64,000 nucleotides of DNA. Source: Crotophaga sulcirostris (taxonomy: Eukaryota; Chordata; Aves; Cuculiformes; Crotophagidae). The stretch spans positions 3,823,682 to 3,887,681 of the forward strand of contig VYZB01000026.1 of the NCBI GenBank assembly GCA_013397455.1. Direction: 5' to 3'. Shown one piece after another: positions 24,655 to 36,931 of this stretch (its first letter is position 1; each line of letters opens with the position of its first letter). Under the pieces are notes generated by a model. That model had not been told where the DNA came from, ran no database searches, and worked only from the letters and a program-made list of their open reading frames with translations. The position numbers and the translations under genes are program-made.

Positions 24655-24684
24655 CTATCTGCGGGACTGGAAAAATCCAGAAAC
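24655..24684 (+). repeat. left arm of a long-range inverted repeat
   Basis: This arm reads CTATCTGCGGGACTGG followed by AAAAATCCAGAAACC. Its reverse complement recurs at 24944-24975 with about two substitutions and one single-base insertion over ~30 positions. The arm contains a small internal palindrome (CTGGA-AAAA-TCCAG). The ~260 bp between the arms is unrecognised. Confidence 0.8.
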
Positions 24685-24943
24685 CTCACATTTTCAGTGC
24701 TCATTCAGCCACAGTAACTAGATTCTTCCTTTTCTCCCACCTGTCTTCTCTCTCCTTATACGGCAGCTCTGCTTGAAAACCTTGCAGAAACTTTTTGGCT
24801 AACCCCTAGGGTTATTTGCTACTTTCTAATAGTCTACAAACTCTGTTTGGGAAATTAGTCCTGGATAATACCATTTAAAACTTAGCAAGAAGAAACTGAA
24901 GAGCTTTCAAACCCTTTCATTGTGGAAAACTCTCTTATTCCCT

Positions 24944-24975
24944 GGTTTTCTGGATTTTTCCAGTCCCATAGATAG
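24944..24975 (-). repeat. right arm of a long-range inverted repeat
   Basis: Reverse complement of 24655-24684: GGTTTTCTGGATTTTTCC, then AGTCCCATAGATAG. The pairing is near-perfect and well above chance for arms ~260 bp apart. The arms are not at clear transposon termini, since no flanking duplication was identified. Confidence 0.8.
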
Positions 24976-26044
24976 GGTATTTCCATATTAAAAAAAAAAT
25001 CATTATTGGAGGCATTATTTTTCTCTCTTGTAAATGAAAACTTTTGCAGTCTGCTAAGGTGTTTTTTAGATTTAGGATTAAGAGAGTCTCCAAGACAAGG
25101 AAAGACAAAACCAGAGGCCTGGACATGGACTGTGCATGACACAGGAGCTGACCTTGTATGACTGCACAAGACCTGTAGCTTGTATGGATGTTTGTTTTTG
25201 CTATCCCTGAAATGGAGTTGTTGACATTTGCCTTAGAAGGCTGTTTTTAGTCTTGTTGCATAACACCTTTGCAGGGATCAATTATGTAGAAGAAAAATCC
25301 TTGTAGGTCTGGGTTTTTGCGTTGGTGCGACTTAAAAGTAATGGTGAGAACTGAAGAAAGGACTGATTTTTATAATGTACTAAAGTCCTCGAGTGCCTTA
25401 GTAAGTACAAATAAAGGTAAGAAGTGGCAGTGAACCTACATCTTGTATCTTCTTGATTTTTCTTATTTGGAGTTATGTTAATTCCAGCAATCTTCATCAA
25501 AGGAATTTGATAGTGGGAGGATTTGAATAGATTCTTTTTTCATTCTGTTTGTTGTAGTTACACCCTGTTTAATTTTTCCAGCTCTTGTTTTTGCATATAC
25601 TGTGCATATGACTGCATTCTTGGTAGGGAAGAGTGGTAGTGTTGGATTTTAGCATTTACCATCCTATTTCAAATATTTTTTGCCTTCCTTGTATTGTTTT
25701 CCTTATAGAATAATTTGGATTATGAGACTATTCAGTATCTTGACACATTTATGCTATATATGTATGTGCTCTGTTTACTTGACCAATCAGTTGTCTTATG
25801 CTGAAATAGGAAGAATTTCAAAGAAGTTGCTAAACTTGTGTTGTTATTGCCATGCTTGTTTCTAGTCAGGATAAATGACGAAGTGCAAGAAAATAGGAAA
25901 CTGCCATCTGCCCTAAAGGAGTTATCTGTGTTGCTTTAAGTCCACCTCTGGCTGTATGTTGATACATTCTTAGAAAGTAACAATTGCTGTAGTAGGATCC
26001 TCAGGCTGATCTCTGCTGTCCTTGGCTTTGCCCATGCATGCAAG
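24976..26044. other. unassigned sequence
   Basis: No repeat family, RNA gene or exon was recognised. Confidence 0.4.
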
Positions 26045-26276
26045 ATCATAGAACCATAGAATGGTTTGGGTTGGAAGGGACCTTAAAGATCATCCAGTTC
26101 CAACCGCCTTGCCATGGACAGGGACACCTTCTGTTAGATCAGGTTGCTCAAAGCCTCATCCAGCCTGGCCTTGAACACCTCCACAGATGGTGCATCCATG
26201 ACTTCTCTGGGCAACCTGTTCCAGTGCCTCACCACCCCCACAGTAAAAAAGTTCTTCCTAATATTTAATCTAATCT
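26045..26276 (-). mobile_element. CR1 LINE 3' end, 5'-truncated (CCATGGACAGGGACACC subtype)
   Basis: On the plus strand it starts ATCATAGAACCATAGAATGG, then continues GGTTGGAAGGGACC, the reverse-complement CR1 3' end. The UTR block GCCATGGACAGGGACACCTT and the ORF2 end follow, read as ACTTCTCTGGGCAACCTG and TTCCAGTGCCTCACC. It terminates at the ATATTTAATCTAATCTAGA block. About 230 bp survive. The UTR differs from the copies at 20754 and 30381, indicating another CR1 subfamily. Confidence 0.93.
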
Positions 26277-28938
26277 AGATACGAGAGGATGTAATTGTGG
26301 GGGACAAAGCAATAAGTGTTACTGGAGTATCTCCTCTCTTTCAGCCCATGTGGTCCATTTCCAGTACTGCCAGCACAGGTATGATTAACAGAACTCCTTA
26401 AGGTTTCCTGCAGCTGCAGACCTTCCTCTGCATCCCCTCACTGGGCTGCAGTTGTGAGTGAAGCTGCTCTTGCAGGCAGATTGGGAGTTTTTCCTCTTCC
26501 TAGCAAAATCCATCAAAGGTGAAAAATGACTGTGCAAACACTTAAGTAATAACCTTGTCAAGGCAGCTTGACTGCTTCTATTTTTAGGATTATTATATTT
26601 TATATGAGAAAGGGCTGCAGTAGCCATAATGCATTTTAAATATTGAATTTCTGTTAAAATTTCCAATTTATTTGGTAAAGGGGATCTTGAAGTCTTGTCT
26701 GCTGGGAGAAGTGGTGCTTATTTTTTTTCTTCTTTACCCACTTTTAGAGATGTGTTTTGTCTATCAAAGCTTGCTATTTTGTCAACTTCTTCATTTTTCC
26801 TTCAGATTCAGACACACCTTCATTTGTTTCTGGAAAGAGATTAGTTTTCCTGTTAATTTAAGAAAATGATGGGATTTTTCCTAAAAAAACGATCTGCACA
26901 TGTGTGATGGCTGCAGGACATGGGAAGGGAGAATTGTCCTTGTTGTGATGTATGGATCACTGGTGAGCATGCAGCAAGGGCTGTTAGTGCAGAGCAGAGC
27001 TGGAAGCGCGTGCTGGAGCTTCAGGAGGACCAGGGCGTCTCTCCCCGTGTTACCAGACGTGACAGCGTGGTGTTCCCATTGCATGGAGGTGCTGACACTC
27101 ATGTGAACGAATGTTAGAAAATAAGACCCAAGATTCTGATAGTTTTTAGGCTTGCTTTGCTGTACCTGTGTGCTTATTTTATGCCTGCGGATTGTATTGT
27201 TCTTGGGCATAAATGCAGTACTTGTGGCTTACTGAAGCAGGTGGTTTGTGATGTGTAGGAATTTCCTTGGGTGAGTGCTACTGAATCTTCAATTTGTGTT
27301 AAATCTTTTCAGTGTGTATTTAAAGAAAGAATGAAATTTGTTGTATCCTTGGAAATGACCTGAACAGGTGTGAGACAGCTAATGTACTGTCAGCCTGAGC
27401 CTGCAGATGCAGGGCTCCATTTCACTGTTTGCATCCCAGAGCTTTCTCAGTATGCAGAGGAGTCAGGTAGGTACAATGAAACAGTAAAAGCTTTGCCTGG
27501 CAAAGCTGGGATGAGCAGTATTACCTGGGAAGCTGGAAGTGGACCTATTTATTAACACGATAGATTAATTTGAATCAAGTTGATATAATAGTTGGTTTTA
27601 ATTGTAAGTCAAGGATCCCAGATTGCTGATTTAAAACATTCTATTTTAAACTTGTATTTTTTTTTCTTTGTGCTTCTGTTTTCCTGAAAGAAGTTTGTAC
27701 TCCCTGCTTGGTACAACCCTTCAAATATTAGTCGTAAATTGTTGCTGTTTCATTAAAATTAGAACTCCTTTATTTTGGCCATTGCTTCTGTTAACACTTA
27801 TTTAAACAATGACATCTAATTAGTAATCTGAGAGTCTTTGTTTATTTTTTTGTTATGTAGGAGACAGAGAATGATGTATTTTAGTGATGATGTGTGCTAG
27901 TAATTAATGTCAAACTTTCCTTGGAAACTGGAATTTACTGGTTTAATACAGTGTGGGATGCAGAAGTGTTTACATTAATAGAACTGCTTTCCATTTGATG
28001 GATTCCTGACAAAAACTACAGACCTTTCAGAAAAGGCTGCAATGTTAAGAGCAGGTGTGGATTGATAGGGTGGTTTCTGGTCACTGTGGAGAAGGTTTAC
28101 AAAGTGTTTGTGTGGTTCTGTCCCTTTTCTGCCCTTCCTTATCCCCACTGGCAAGGAAAGATCCTTGGCTCCATCCTCTGAACCATTCAGTGGTTCAGCC
28201 CTGGTTTGGCATCCCCATGCTGACTCCTTCATCCCCTGTAATTTTGCACAATGAGTGCAGGTGGTAGAGGAATAGCTGCTGTTGAGGAGTGCTGTCCTGG
28301 GGCTTGTGTAAGAAGACCCTGTAGGTAAGCGGAACCAGGACCTGGCACAGATATCCAACTGTTTGGGGTCCTCAGATCCTGTAGAATAAGCCTTTTCTCC
28401 CTTGTCGTTAGGCAGATGAGATCTTCAATGCTTTTGGACTGTTTTGAACAATTAAAGGGTAGATACATAAAAGTGTGAATCTGTCTCAGCTTGTTTGGTG
28501 TAGAAGATAAACATCAAGCTCACTCAAATGAAAGATACTTTTTTTTTTTTCTTTTATGCTCAGGTATGTAAGTGTTCTCTTTGCACTTGGATTTTGCAGT
28601 AATTATTTTGAATCCCCAAATATGTATGTACCACTTTAAGTTTTTTATAAGAGGCTGTGTGAGTAGCAAGCTGAGCAGGACTGAGGTCAAGAATACAAGG
28701 CTGCATAAAAGCCCACGCTTTGTCCAGAGGTGAGTATGTGTCTCATGCAGCAGCAATAACAGCAACCACAGAAGGCAAAATAGTCGTGTGCTGTTACGCT
28801 TTATTGACACCAGTGATTCCTAGGAGTATAAGCTGTGGAGGAGAAAGTAATTTCAGCATCTGTTTGAAATGCAGCGTACAGATCTGTTTGTCAGGTGATC
28901 CATCTAACCATCAAAACCCACCCGGTGAATTTGTCTAG
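26277..28938. other. unassigned sequence
   Basis: No repeat or RNA recognised. The region 26881-27210 has overlapping open frames on three reading frames and moderate CpG, but no recognisable protein motif and no clear exon boundaries. Confidence 0.4.
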
Positions 28939-29133
28939 GCTGATGGCTTGTTTCCTCTTTGGAGAGGAGCTTCAAAGGCTGCTGTACAAGTGGTTGACAT
29001 TCTTCTTCACAGAGACGTGGTTGTTCCAGGAGATCCATTAATGCAACGCTGCTTACAAGTTCTTCGGGAATTTAAGGATCCGATTTTCTCATTTACAGCA
29101 GCACAGAACCGGATAGGAATGGCAATGACTTGA
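28939..29133 (+). other. coding-like open segment, unidentified
   Basis: The frame is open from just after a TAG at 28936-28938 to the TGA at 29131-29133. Its residues look protein-like: AAVQVVDILLHRDVVVPGD, then a stretch with LQVLREFKDPIFSF, ending AQNRIGMAMT. There is no low-complexity sequence, and charged and hydrophobic residues are mixed as in a helical protein. A pyrimidine tract before an AG (28963-28964) could be a splice acceptor into this frame, which would make it a last coding exon. I do not recognise the protein, and no start codon or upstream exon was found. It may be a terminal exon, a pseudogene fragment or a chance opening. Confidence 0.22.
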
Positions 29134-29529
29134 GGTTTTGTAGTTTGGGTACACATTGAAAAGAATAATTAATTTGATGGGTTTTGTGGAAAATAAGGTC
29201 AGAAAGGAATATTAGATCATCTGTGCTAATTATGAGTAATTTAGATAATGCAAATTCTGAGTAGTAGACTAAAGACAGTTTCAGTCCTTATGGGCTGAAG
29301 TCTGTCACAAATAAACAATGAGAGAAGAAGGTATTAATTGCCATGTCTGCTTTGATGGGACATCGCTGAAGGTTCACTTGAGCACAGTTCGCGCAGCAGA
29401 GGAGGAGGGAAAGGGCTTCCTTCTTTCCCATGTGGACTTACTCTGCTACTCACACTGATCCTGAGCGCTTGGGCGTGGTGCTCTGGGGTGCCTGAGAAGT
29501 GGCTACCGCAGAGGTGACCCCACATGTTA
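29134..29529. other. unassigned sequence
   Basis: No repeat or exon recognised. The part 29385-29520 is somewhat GC-rich. Confidence 0.4.
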
Positions 29530-30290
29530 TTGCTCTGTTATCTCTGTAGATGCCTTTTAGGTAGCTGCAGGCTGTGGTTAGATTGTCCTTTGCCTCCTCT
29601 TGGCTAAACAAAACAAGCCCAGCTTCCTCAACTTGTTTTCATAAGTCCTGTGCTATAATCCCTGATCATCTTGGTAGCTCTCTGGTGGGTTTTCATTGGT
29701 ATGTTTAGCGTCGTTCTTGGACAAGGGTGTCCACCATCTGGCAGGTACTGCCTCACCAGTGCCAAGTCAGGGCCAATAATGACTTCTCTTGACCTCCTAG
29801 CCCCATTCCTCCTCATGTAGCTCAATGTGGGGTTTGCTTTATTAGAGATGAGTGCGCATGGCTGGTGCATGTTCATCTTGATATCTGCTGAAACACACCC
29901 CTTTAGTGGGACTGCTACTGAGTTGGTCCATTCTCAGTCTGTCCTGATGTAACAGGTATTCTACTGGAGGTGTGCAACTTCATACTTCTCCTTGTTGAAC
30001 TCTGAGATTACTGTTGGCTCAGACCTCAAATTTCTCAAGGTCTCTTTTGGTTTAAGCTCTACTGGTCATGTCTGAAACTCTGCTGAAGGAAAGGTGGTGG
30101 TGGTCAAATAAAGGATGAAGTTTTTGGACAGCACTAGCCCAGGTATCAGCCCCCGGCTACCAATTGGATATTGAGCCATTGATTACTGTCCTTTGAGCAC
30201 AATGGTCCAGGTGGTTTTAAAGCCACCGAGACATATAACTTTGATTGTAATGATTGTAATGATTGCCTTAATATGTAGTTGCAGGTTTTT
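29530..30290 (-). mobile_element. old CR1 LINE fossil, reverse-transcriptase/C-terminal region
   Basis: Minus-strand CR1 landmarks occur in order along the plus strand. The first is the CCCAGCTTCCTCAACTTG-like block (29618-29635) with CTGATCATCTTGGTAGC (29662-29678). Next come GGTACTGCCTCACCAGTGCC (29742-29761) and the ATGTAGCTCAATGTGGGGTT block. Then follow AACTTCATACTTCTCCTTGTTG-like sequence near 29974-29996 and the RT-domain block AGCACTAGCCCAGGTATCAG (30131-30150), which leads into GATATTGAGCCATTGATTAC (30166-30185). The 3' end with its octamer tail is missing. Frames are broken throughout. Divergence is intermediate between the L3-like fossils and the young CR1 tails. Confidence 0.75.
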
Positions 30291-30380
30291 ATAGATGTGT
30301 TCAGAGTCTTAAAAAAATAACCCCGAAATGTAAAATAGATGACTTGGATTACAGGATCCAAGATCAGAGATTACTGACAT

Positions 30381-30582
30381 AGTCATAGAATAGAATCATA
30401 GAATGCTTTGGGTTGGAAGAGACCTTTACAGGTCTTCTGGTCCAACCCCCCCTGCTGAAGCAGGGACATCTTTAACTAGATTAGGTTGCTCAGAGCCCCA
30501 TCCAACCTGATTTTGAATGTTTCCAGGGATGGGGCCTCCACTGCCTCCCTGGGCAACCTGTGCCAGTGTTTCACCATAATCA
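30381..30582 (-). mobile_element. CR1 LINE 3' end, short (GCAGGGACATC subtype)
   Basis: On the plus strand it begins AGTCATAGAATAGAATCATA with GAATGCTTTGGGTTGG after it, the reversed CR1 terminus with two or more octamer units. The UTR block CTGAAGCAGGGACATCTTTA and the ORF2 end (TCCCTGGGCAACCTGTGCCA) follow. About 200 bp survive. It lies ~90 bp to the right of the older CR1 fossil on the same strand. Confidence 0.92.
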
Positions 30583-33500
30583 CCTGGTTGTAACTGGAAA
30601 CTGTCTGAAAAGCTCTCCCAAAGCTTGGAATGGAGCATTTTGAAAACACTTAATATTCACATTAAGACACAAAGCAATGTTGAGCTCATTGTTATTCCCA
30701 GTAAATATTCACTAAAACAGTTACTCTCCCTCTCCTTTTGAAGAAAGTCCCACAAAGAATTAAAACCTGTTTCTGGCAGGTTTGAAACAAGTGAAGACTT
30801 TGTGGGAGCTGACTTTCGGGCAGGAGAACTGCAGAAAAGGAGCTTTGACTTGCGCTGCCCAGGGTGGAGTGACTGGGTGGAGCTTGATGCTAGATGAATA
30901 GTGGGTGGGAAGTGGGATAAGGCCTGGAGCGGACAACTACAGAAGGATTGGGAAAGAAGGGGAGGAAATGAGAGTGGTTCCGAGATGAGCGAGAAACTGT
31001 GTGGGGCCTCTTTCCAAGGAGAAGGCAGACAGCTGCCAGTGCTTTCCACCAAGCCAGATTTGGTGCCCAAAGAGAGGAAACACAGATGCAGTATAATGAA
31101 GAAATGAGGGGAGAAAGGTATGTGCTTTCATCCTTTTCTGTCCAGCATCCTTCTAGGGAGGGTAGCAGAGTCTAAGATTCTTTAAATCTTGACAGGGCCT
31201 TCTGATGCACACTTGGAAAGCTCTTCTGTGTTGGCTTGGCACTTTGTCTACTGACTCTTCAGATGCTTATGTTTTGTCTACTTCTGAACTTTATGGAATT
31301 CCAGAAAACCTTTCAGCCCAGCTTAATATGGAATAAAAGAAAAAAACATGGTTTGATTTCACACTGAGTTGATCAGGCAACAGTTAGAAGAGCATAATTA
31401 GACTTGTAGTTGGAATGCATCTTAGGCAATTAGTGTTTGTAAATGTGTATAATTTCATCCAAAATAAAGGGGTCACAAGGCACTTGCTGTGAAAGGGGTT
31501 AAGGAACAACGTGTATAATTTCTAAGCCTTTTGATGTTAATGGCTGGCACATCTGGAAAGGAGTGTGCCCATCTTTTCAATGACAACAAAAATCCAACCT
31601 CTAGAAACCTGTAGGTGTGTCAAGGCTTCTGCTCTGCCTCTGTCTCCCAGTATTCATTCCAAGAACAGCCTTACCACATCCATGGGGGATACTATGGCAG
31701 CAGTGATTTAGCAAATCCCCCATTAAAAAAAAAATAAAAAAATGCTTGTATGTGAGGAAATGGAGAAATGGAGACCTGCTCCATGGGAGCCTGTTCAACT
31801 TTAAAGGAAAGCTCCTGAGAAACAGGAATATTTAGGGACCTAAGCTATACTTGACTGTAGTTGGACCCAGTCTCATCCTGAACACACGTTGTACGTTCTT
31901 TATGCCAAAAGGGACGCAGTGTCTTACCCGCACGATTACATAGCAGTAGTCGGGATGTTTTTCTTTTTGCAATCCTTTGTCAGGAAAGGGGCAGCCGTTC
32001 AGCCTCAGAGGTCAGCCCAGGAAAAGAGTCTGCTTCACAGACATGTGTTACTCATTTGCTTGGCATTTTTGACACCGCTTATTACAATAGCGTGCAGCTG
32101 CTAGTTCCCAGTCTCTTGTTTTGGGGTAGGATTGAATGATAAGAGAGAAATGTCAAAACCTCTTACTGGAATCTTACAGAACCGCTTGCACATGTAGTGG
32201 GGTGTGCAGGGAATGTGTTCCTGAGATTTAACAGATCCTGCATAATTATGGTTCGCCTTTATAGCTTTAGAAAAACAACTTCAGTGTGTTTGAGTCCAAA
32301 AGAATTGATCAGTGGTGCTTGTGACCGGCTGCACCTGGGTTTTACCATAATTCTCTGCCTGTTATTTATGGTTCACAGTCTGCACTGTGAATGACCCAAG
32401 TTTTGTCTGCACAGATGCTGGGGCTAGTGATGTATTTTATGGAAGAAGTCTGTGAGACTTGCAGAACGATGTAGGGATAGAAGCAGTATTGGTCAGCTCC
32501 AACAACTGCAAACCCTGAAAGAGTTGATTCTTATTTCTTTCATTTTGCTGTAATAATGGTAGCAGTCTTGCCATGTGATTAACAGCAAGAGTCCAGAAGC
32601 AGCAGGCTAATAAAATACTGTGCCTTCAAAGAAAAGCTTCAGCTTCTTGCAGTTGTGAAGCCTGTGTATCAGATAGATGGAGCTTCTGACTCCAGTGTGT
32701 TTTGTGACCTACTTGGAACTGAAATGTTGTAAGAAACTGTTCAATATGCAATTAGTATTTTTTAAAAAAATTATACCTCATTTGGGTTTAATATTATCCT
32801 CTGAACATGGACAAATAGGTAAGGTAAACATTCTCTACAGAAAATACAATCAGTTCCTGTTGTCTTAATTTTTTCTGCTAGCAAGTACTTGAGATCTTCT
32901 TTCTTTTTCCATTGAAAAAAACCAAAACAACCCACCCCCAAACCCTATAACCTTTTCTATCATGTGTCTAACATTTTATAGAGCAATCGCAAAGGCTAGT
33001 AAATTGAGTAAAACATACTATCCTTGGCAGGATTTCCCTTATGACTAAATTCGATATGAACAAAGAGGGCAAGGGCAAATAACTTCACTTATTCAGGTCG
33101 TTTTTCATAAGAGTCATGAAAGTTAGATAGAAAAGACCTATTAGATTATCTCGTCTCTCTTCCATCTTGCCAGTTCTGGGTTGTTCTCTGCAGTAACCTT
33201 GTGAAATCTTACTTGTCCAAATGGAAGAAAGATATTTTGCCTGCTGCTATCCTTTTTTTTTTTTGAGTGGAAAAGGATGGATGGTTTTCTGTCTGGGCTA
33301 GCAAATACTTTCTACGCTTCTACAAGTCTCGTTTTTAATTTCTACAACTGTCTCCTGTTCACTAGTTTTATGTTCCTCTTTTTTTGAGCACTGTGATCTT
33401 ATTGTGAGGCATGTTTCCTATACTTTGGCCTACGTTTTTAATTCCACCCCGTTATTCTAGTTGTTCAAGTATTGGAATAACCCTGAGGCTATCTGTAACA

Positions 33501-36208
33501 ATTTCACCCCATTGTGTTTTTGCCCTTCAAGTGCTTGCCAGAAATAATGTATGAACAACAATAGATTGTTCTTCCTGTATAGTGGGAAATGTTTATGGTG
33601 CTCTTCAGATTAAAATAATTTAAAATCCTCTTAAAGATAGGGTTTTTTTCCCCCCTAAGAGAGCTACCAGGGAAGTATATAGATGACTTACGCCCTCCCA
33701 AACAATACAAACAAAACCTCTTAGCAATGGTAATAGAACATGAATAATTGGATAGAAGCTCATCAGCGCAGCCCCTATGAAGTTCATGTTACATGGCTTT
33801 ATTGCAAGCATGTTTAACTCAATACGCATGTTTTAATTGCTGTGCAGCTAATGAGCTTCTCACATGTCTGAAGAATTGGAATGTTTTTGACAGTTGTTGC
33901 TCTAATTTACAGTTGTATTGGTAGAATTATTGTGTCTGAAGTAATACTAAAGGAAGGAATTTGCTTATAAGAATTATATCTCTTTATCTACCAGCTAAAA
34001 ATGTCACTGAGCCAGTACTTTCTTCGATGATCATGGTGTTAGGGTTGTGCAGAGGTGCTGGTGAAATGATAGATCGCATCTTGTTTCCAGAAGAAATCTG
34101 GATTGTGACTATTGGGCAAATGGGGATGCGTCTCATGTCGCTGGGAAATAGGGAATCCATATGGTTTGATGTAGTACAATTGTTTGGCACAGTTTCGGAG
34201 GGTATACCACGAGGTATGATCCTACACCAGGAGGTCTGGGGACTACACAGGGGTGTTGTCTTTATCACTTCAGCACCTCAACTGTAGATTGCTAGGGGCT
34301 CATTTTTGAGGGAAAACAAGAGAAAGGAACATGGCTAGCTCGGTCTGGGGGACATCAGGTGCCTTAGTATGTTAGCATCTTGAAAAGCTCCCAGCATTTA
34401 TCCTTAACAAAGTCTCATCATCCTGTATTTGGACCTCTCCTACTTGTGCTGGGTTCCTGCATTACTGTAGGCTCTTGAGTAAAGTTAGGAATATCAGACA
34501 AGCCTATAATTTATGAACATGAGATGTATTGAAAGTGACAAGGAAAACAACTGAAAATTAGGATACACAGAATGAATGTGAAAACAACAGAGGATTCTTG
34601 GAAGCTGGTTGCATATCTTAATGAAACTGATATGCTGATATAACGAAGGGAAATAAACCTTCAGTGTACAACAGCATGGCTTTTTTAATAATTGATTTTT
34701 ATGATACATGTATTTGGTTACATTTTAGTCTGAAAAATGATACATTTGAGCTTGGGTCTCCTCATCAGATATTTTAGAACACAGAATTTTAAGCTTAACA
34801 ACACACACAGCAGTCCTTCTTCTATCTCCTAACCAAGTGCATGTCATGTCTTCATGCCAGTTTTGGGCAGCCTGCATCCTGGTCCCCACCTGGGAACACA
34901 CAGCTGAGGGATGTCCCTGCTCTCCATGGCTCAGCTGTCAGTGTTCCCAAAGCAGAGAGTTGTGAAGTTTGCCTGTCTTGAAAAATGGAAGAGGGTACTA
35001 CACTCTGTGGGAGCAGTGATTCTATTTAAAACTACGCCTTTTTTTTGGAGAGTGATATAACTGTGGGGTGGAATAAAACTATAACATTCTTTCTCTTCAT
35101 TCTCCATAAAATACATATATGTAATGGTGACGATGTACAGACTTGCAATAAATTAATTTTGTTTGCAAAAGCACGGTAATTATACAGTTCTGCTGCCAAT
35201 TTGGCACAGGAAGACAAGTAAAATCTCAAGTGGAATGCTTTCCCCATGAAAAGTCTTTCTGTATTCTTTTTTTCCTTTAGTTTGAACATATTAATCTGAT
35301 TGGCAAACTCTTTTAAAAATTAATTGCATAGCTTATAGTGTGAAATGATTATCTGTATAGGAGTTATCATTTTTGCATGCATGGAGGGGAAAAAAAAGGC
35401 CAACTGTGTGCTGCTAAGATCTGCTAGGTTGTCCTCTTCAGCAGACTGATGGGCTGCAGTGACCTGGAAGGCATCCAGCTGGTGTGTCTCCTTTCCTACC
35501 AGCACTGCATTTCTTCATCCTTTAACTCAATTCCTGCTCTTGGTGACAGCTGTTTAATTCTTCTGCCAAAGATAGTTTCAGGGGAAAAAAAAAAAAGAAC
35601 TGCAAAGGAAGGAACTGTTTAGAATATTGGGTCTAAACATAGATGATGGTGGTGATCGCTGGTTCCATTTTTAGCCCGGCTTCCTAAAGAAACGAGGCTT
35701 ACACAGCAGTGACATCTGTTATTCTGCTGCTTCCTCACAGATTTTGAGCACATGGGTCGACTTCAGCCAAATTTTGATTAAAAAAATAAGTTTTCCACCA
35801 GGTTTTCGTGTTGGTGGATGGTGACATTTGGGAAAGGGCAGACTTTTGAGCTCAGTCCTGATTTCTTTTTGACCATCTGACTGCAGTCACTGGCAATGGG
35901 ACAGGGCAGGGATCAGAGGGGGTCTTGCAAAGCAAGGGAGCAAGAGAAGTGGAGGAGAAACAACTGCCTTTTTGGTTGGTGAGTTGTGATATGACTATCA
36001 GGGTACAGAATTAAAAAGATGGGGAAAAAAGGTTGCAGTAGTTCCCTGGCTCAGAGTGGCCTGTCCTGTGTTGCTAGGTGGGCTCCTGCCAGAAAGAGAT
36101 GTCTTCTCCTGCTCTGTTGCCACCTCTCCTTGTGCTAGCATGAACATGTATGGGTCACTGCTGCTTAGGAAACGTTTTATGGCCATGTTACTTGGAGCTT
36201 AGATCAGC
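30583..36208. other. unassigned sequence, about 5.6 kb
   Basis: No CR1, hAT, RNA gene or convincing exon was recognised. There is a purine-rich stretch at 30895-31000 and A/T-rich homopolymer patches near 31720-31742, 32760-32767 and 33252-33264. The interval 33984-34268 is open on both strands but carries no recognised motif. Confidence 0.4.
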
Positions 36209-36931
36209 TTAAAGCGATCGTGAAAGTGAAGCCCAGTGAGGCAGTGATGGGAGAAACCACTTTGTGGTGCGAATCAGTCCTCCCGTCGCACAAAGCCGCT
36301 TAGACTTAATGAGCTGGGCTTTGGGCAGGATTAGTCCTGCTGGCTGTGCAAGTTGAGTGTGATCCAAATGAGTGAGCAAGTATAAAAGAGTATCAGACAG
36401 CGCCTCAATATCAACCATGGTGGTTGACCAGAGATGTTGGTGGAGTCTGGTAGAGCTTTCTAGCTTGTGCAGATCACGTTCTCCTGCATCCACCCCCAGG
36501 CAGGTTTTGTGGGCATGCATTCCTGGTTCCACTGGCTGTGGGAAAACAGCAAGGCAGTGCCGTTGGACATCATAACTCACCTGAAGAATAAGAGCTGCGG
36601 CAATAGTTTTGGAGAGGACTTTGCCCCTGTTTGGGATCTGGCAGATGTGCAGAAACATTTTAAGAGCCATTAAGACTTTTGTGATGAGGTGGTAAAATGC
36701 TGTGACTGCAAAGAGTTCTTTAAGACTCCTCCTGCAGTCTATGGGGAGCTCCTGGTGAAGAGAAGTAAGCTGGTGACCTGGAAAAAGAAAATGAAGGAAG
36801 TAAGATTAGTCTGCTTGACAGGGAATGCCATCATGGGATTTACTTTGATTCTTGTGAAAGTACCAGTCCGAAAGACTTTATACAGTGTGATTCTGTGTTA
36901 TATAGTTGGAGAGAAGATAATATACTTTTAG
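36209..36931. other. coding-like or decayed segment, open on both strands
   Basis: The minus strand has the longest uninterrupted frame of the window (36209-36670, 153 codons). On the plus strand a single frame runs from 36464 to 36931 with only one stop, a TAA at 36671-36673. It includes residues such as HSWFHWLWENSKAVPLDI, GEDFAPVWDLADVQKHF and, after the stop, VVKCCDCKEFFKTPP. A good acceptor-like signal (CATCCACCCCCAG, AG at 36498-36499) and a strong donor-like signal (GAA|GTAAGA, GT at 36800) bracket exactly 300 bp in that plus frame. No family was recognised on either strand. Possibilities are a decayed exon or pseudogene, a non-coding transcript exon, or chance in a locally GC-richer stretch. 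Confidence 0.25.

Noticed and set aside
33961..34287. Frames open on both strands (108 and 94 codons)
   Set aside because: No recognised motif on either strand and no good splice borders. A chance opening is likely for two of hundreds of frames examined.
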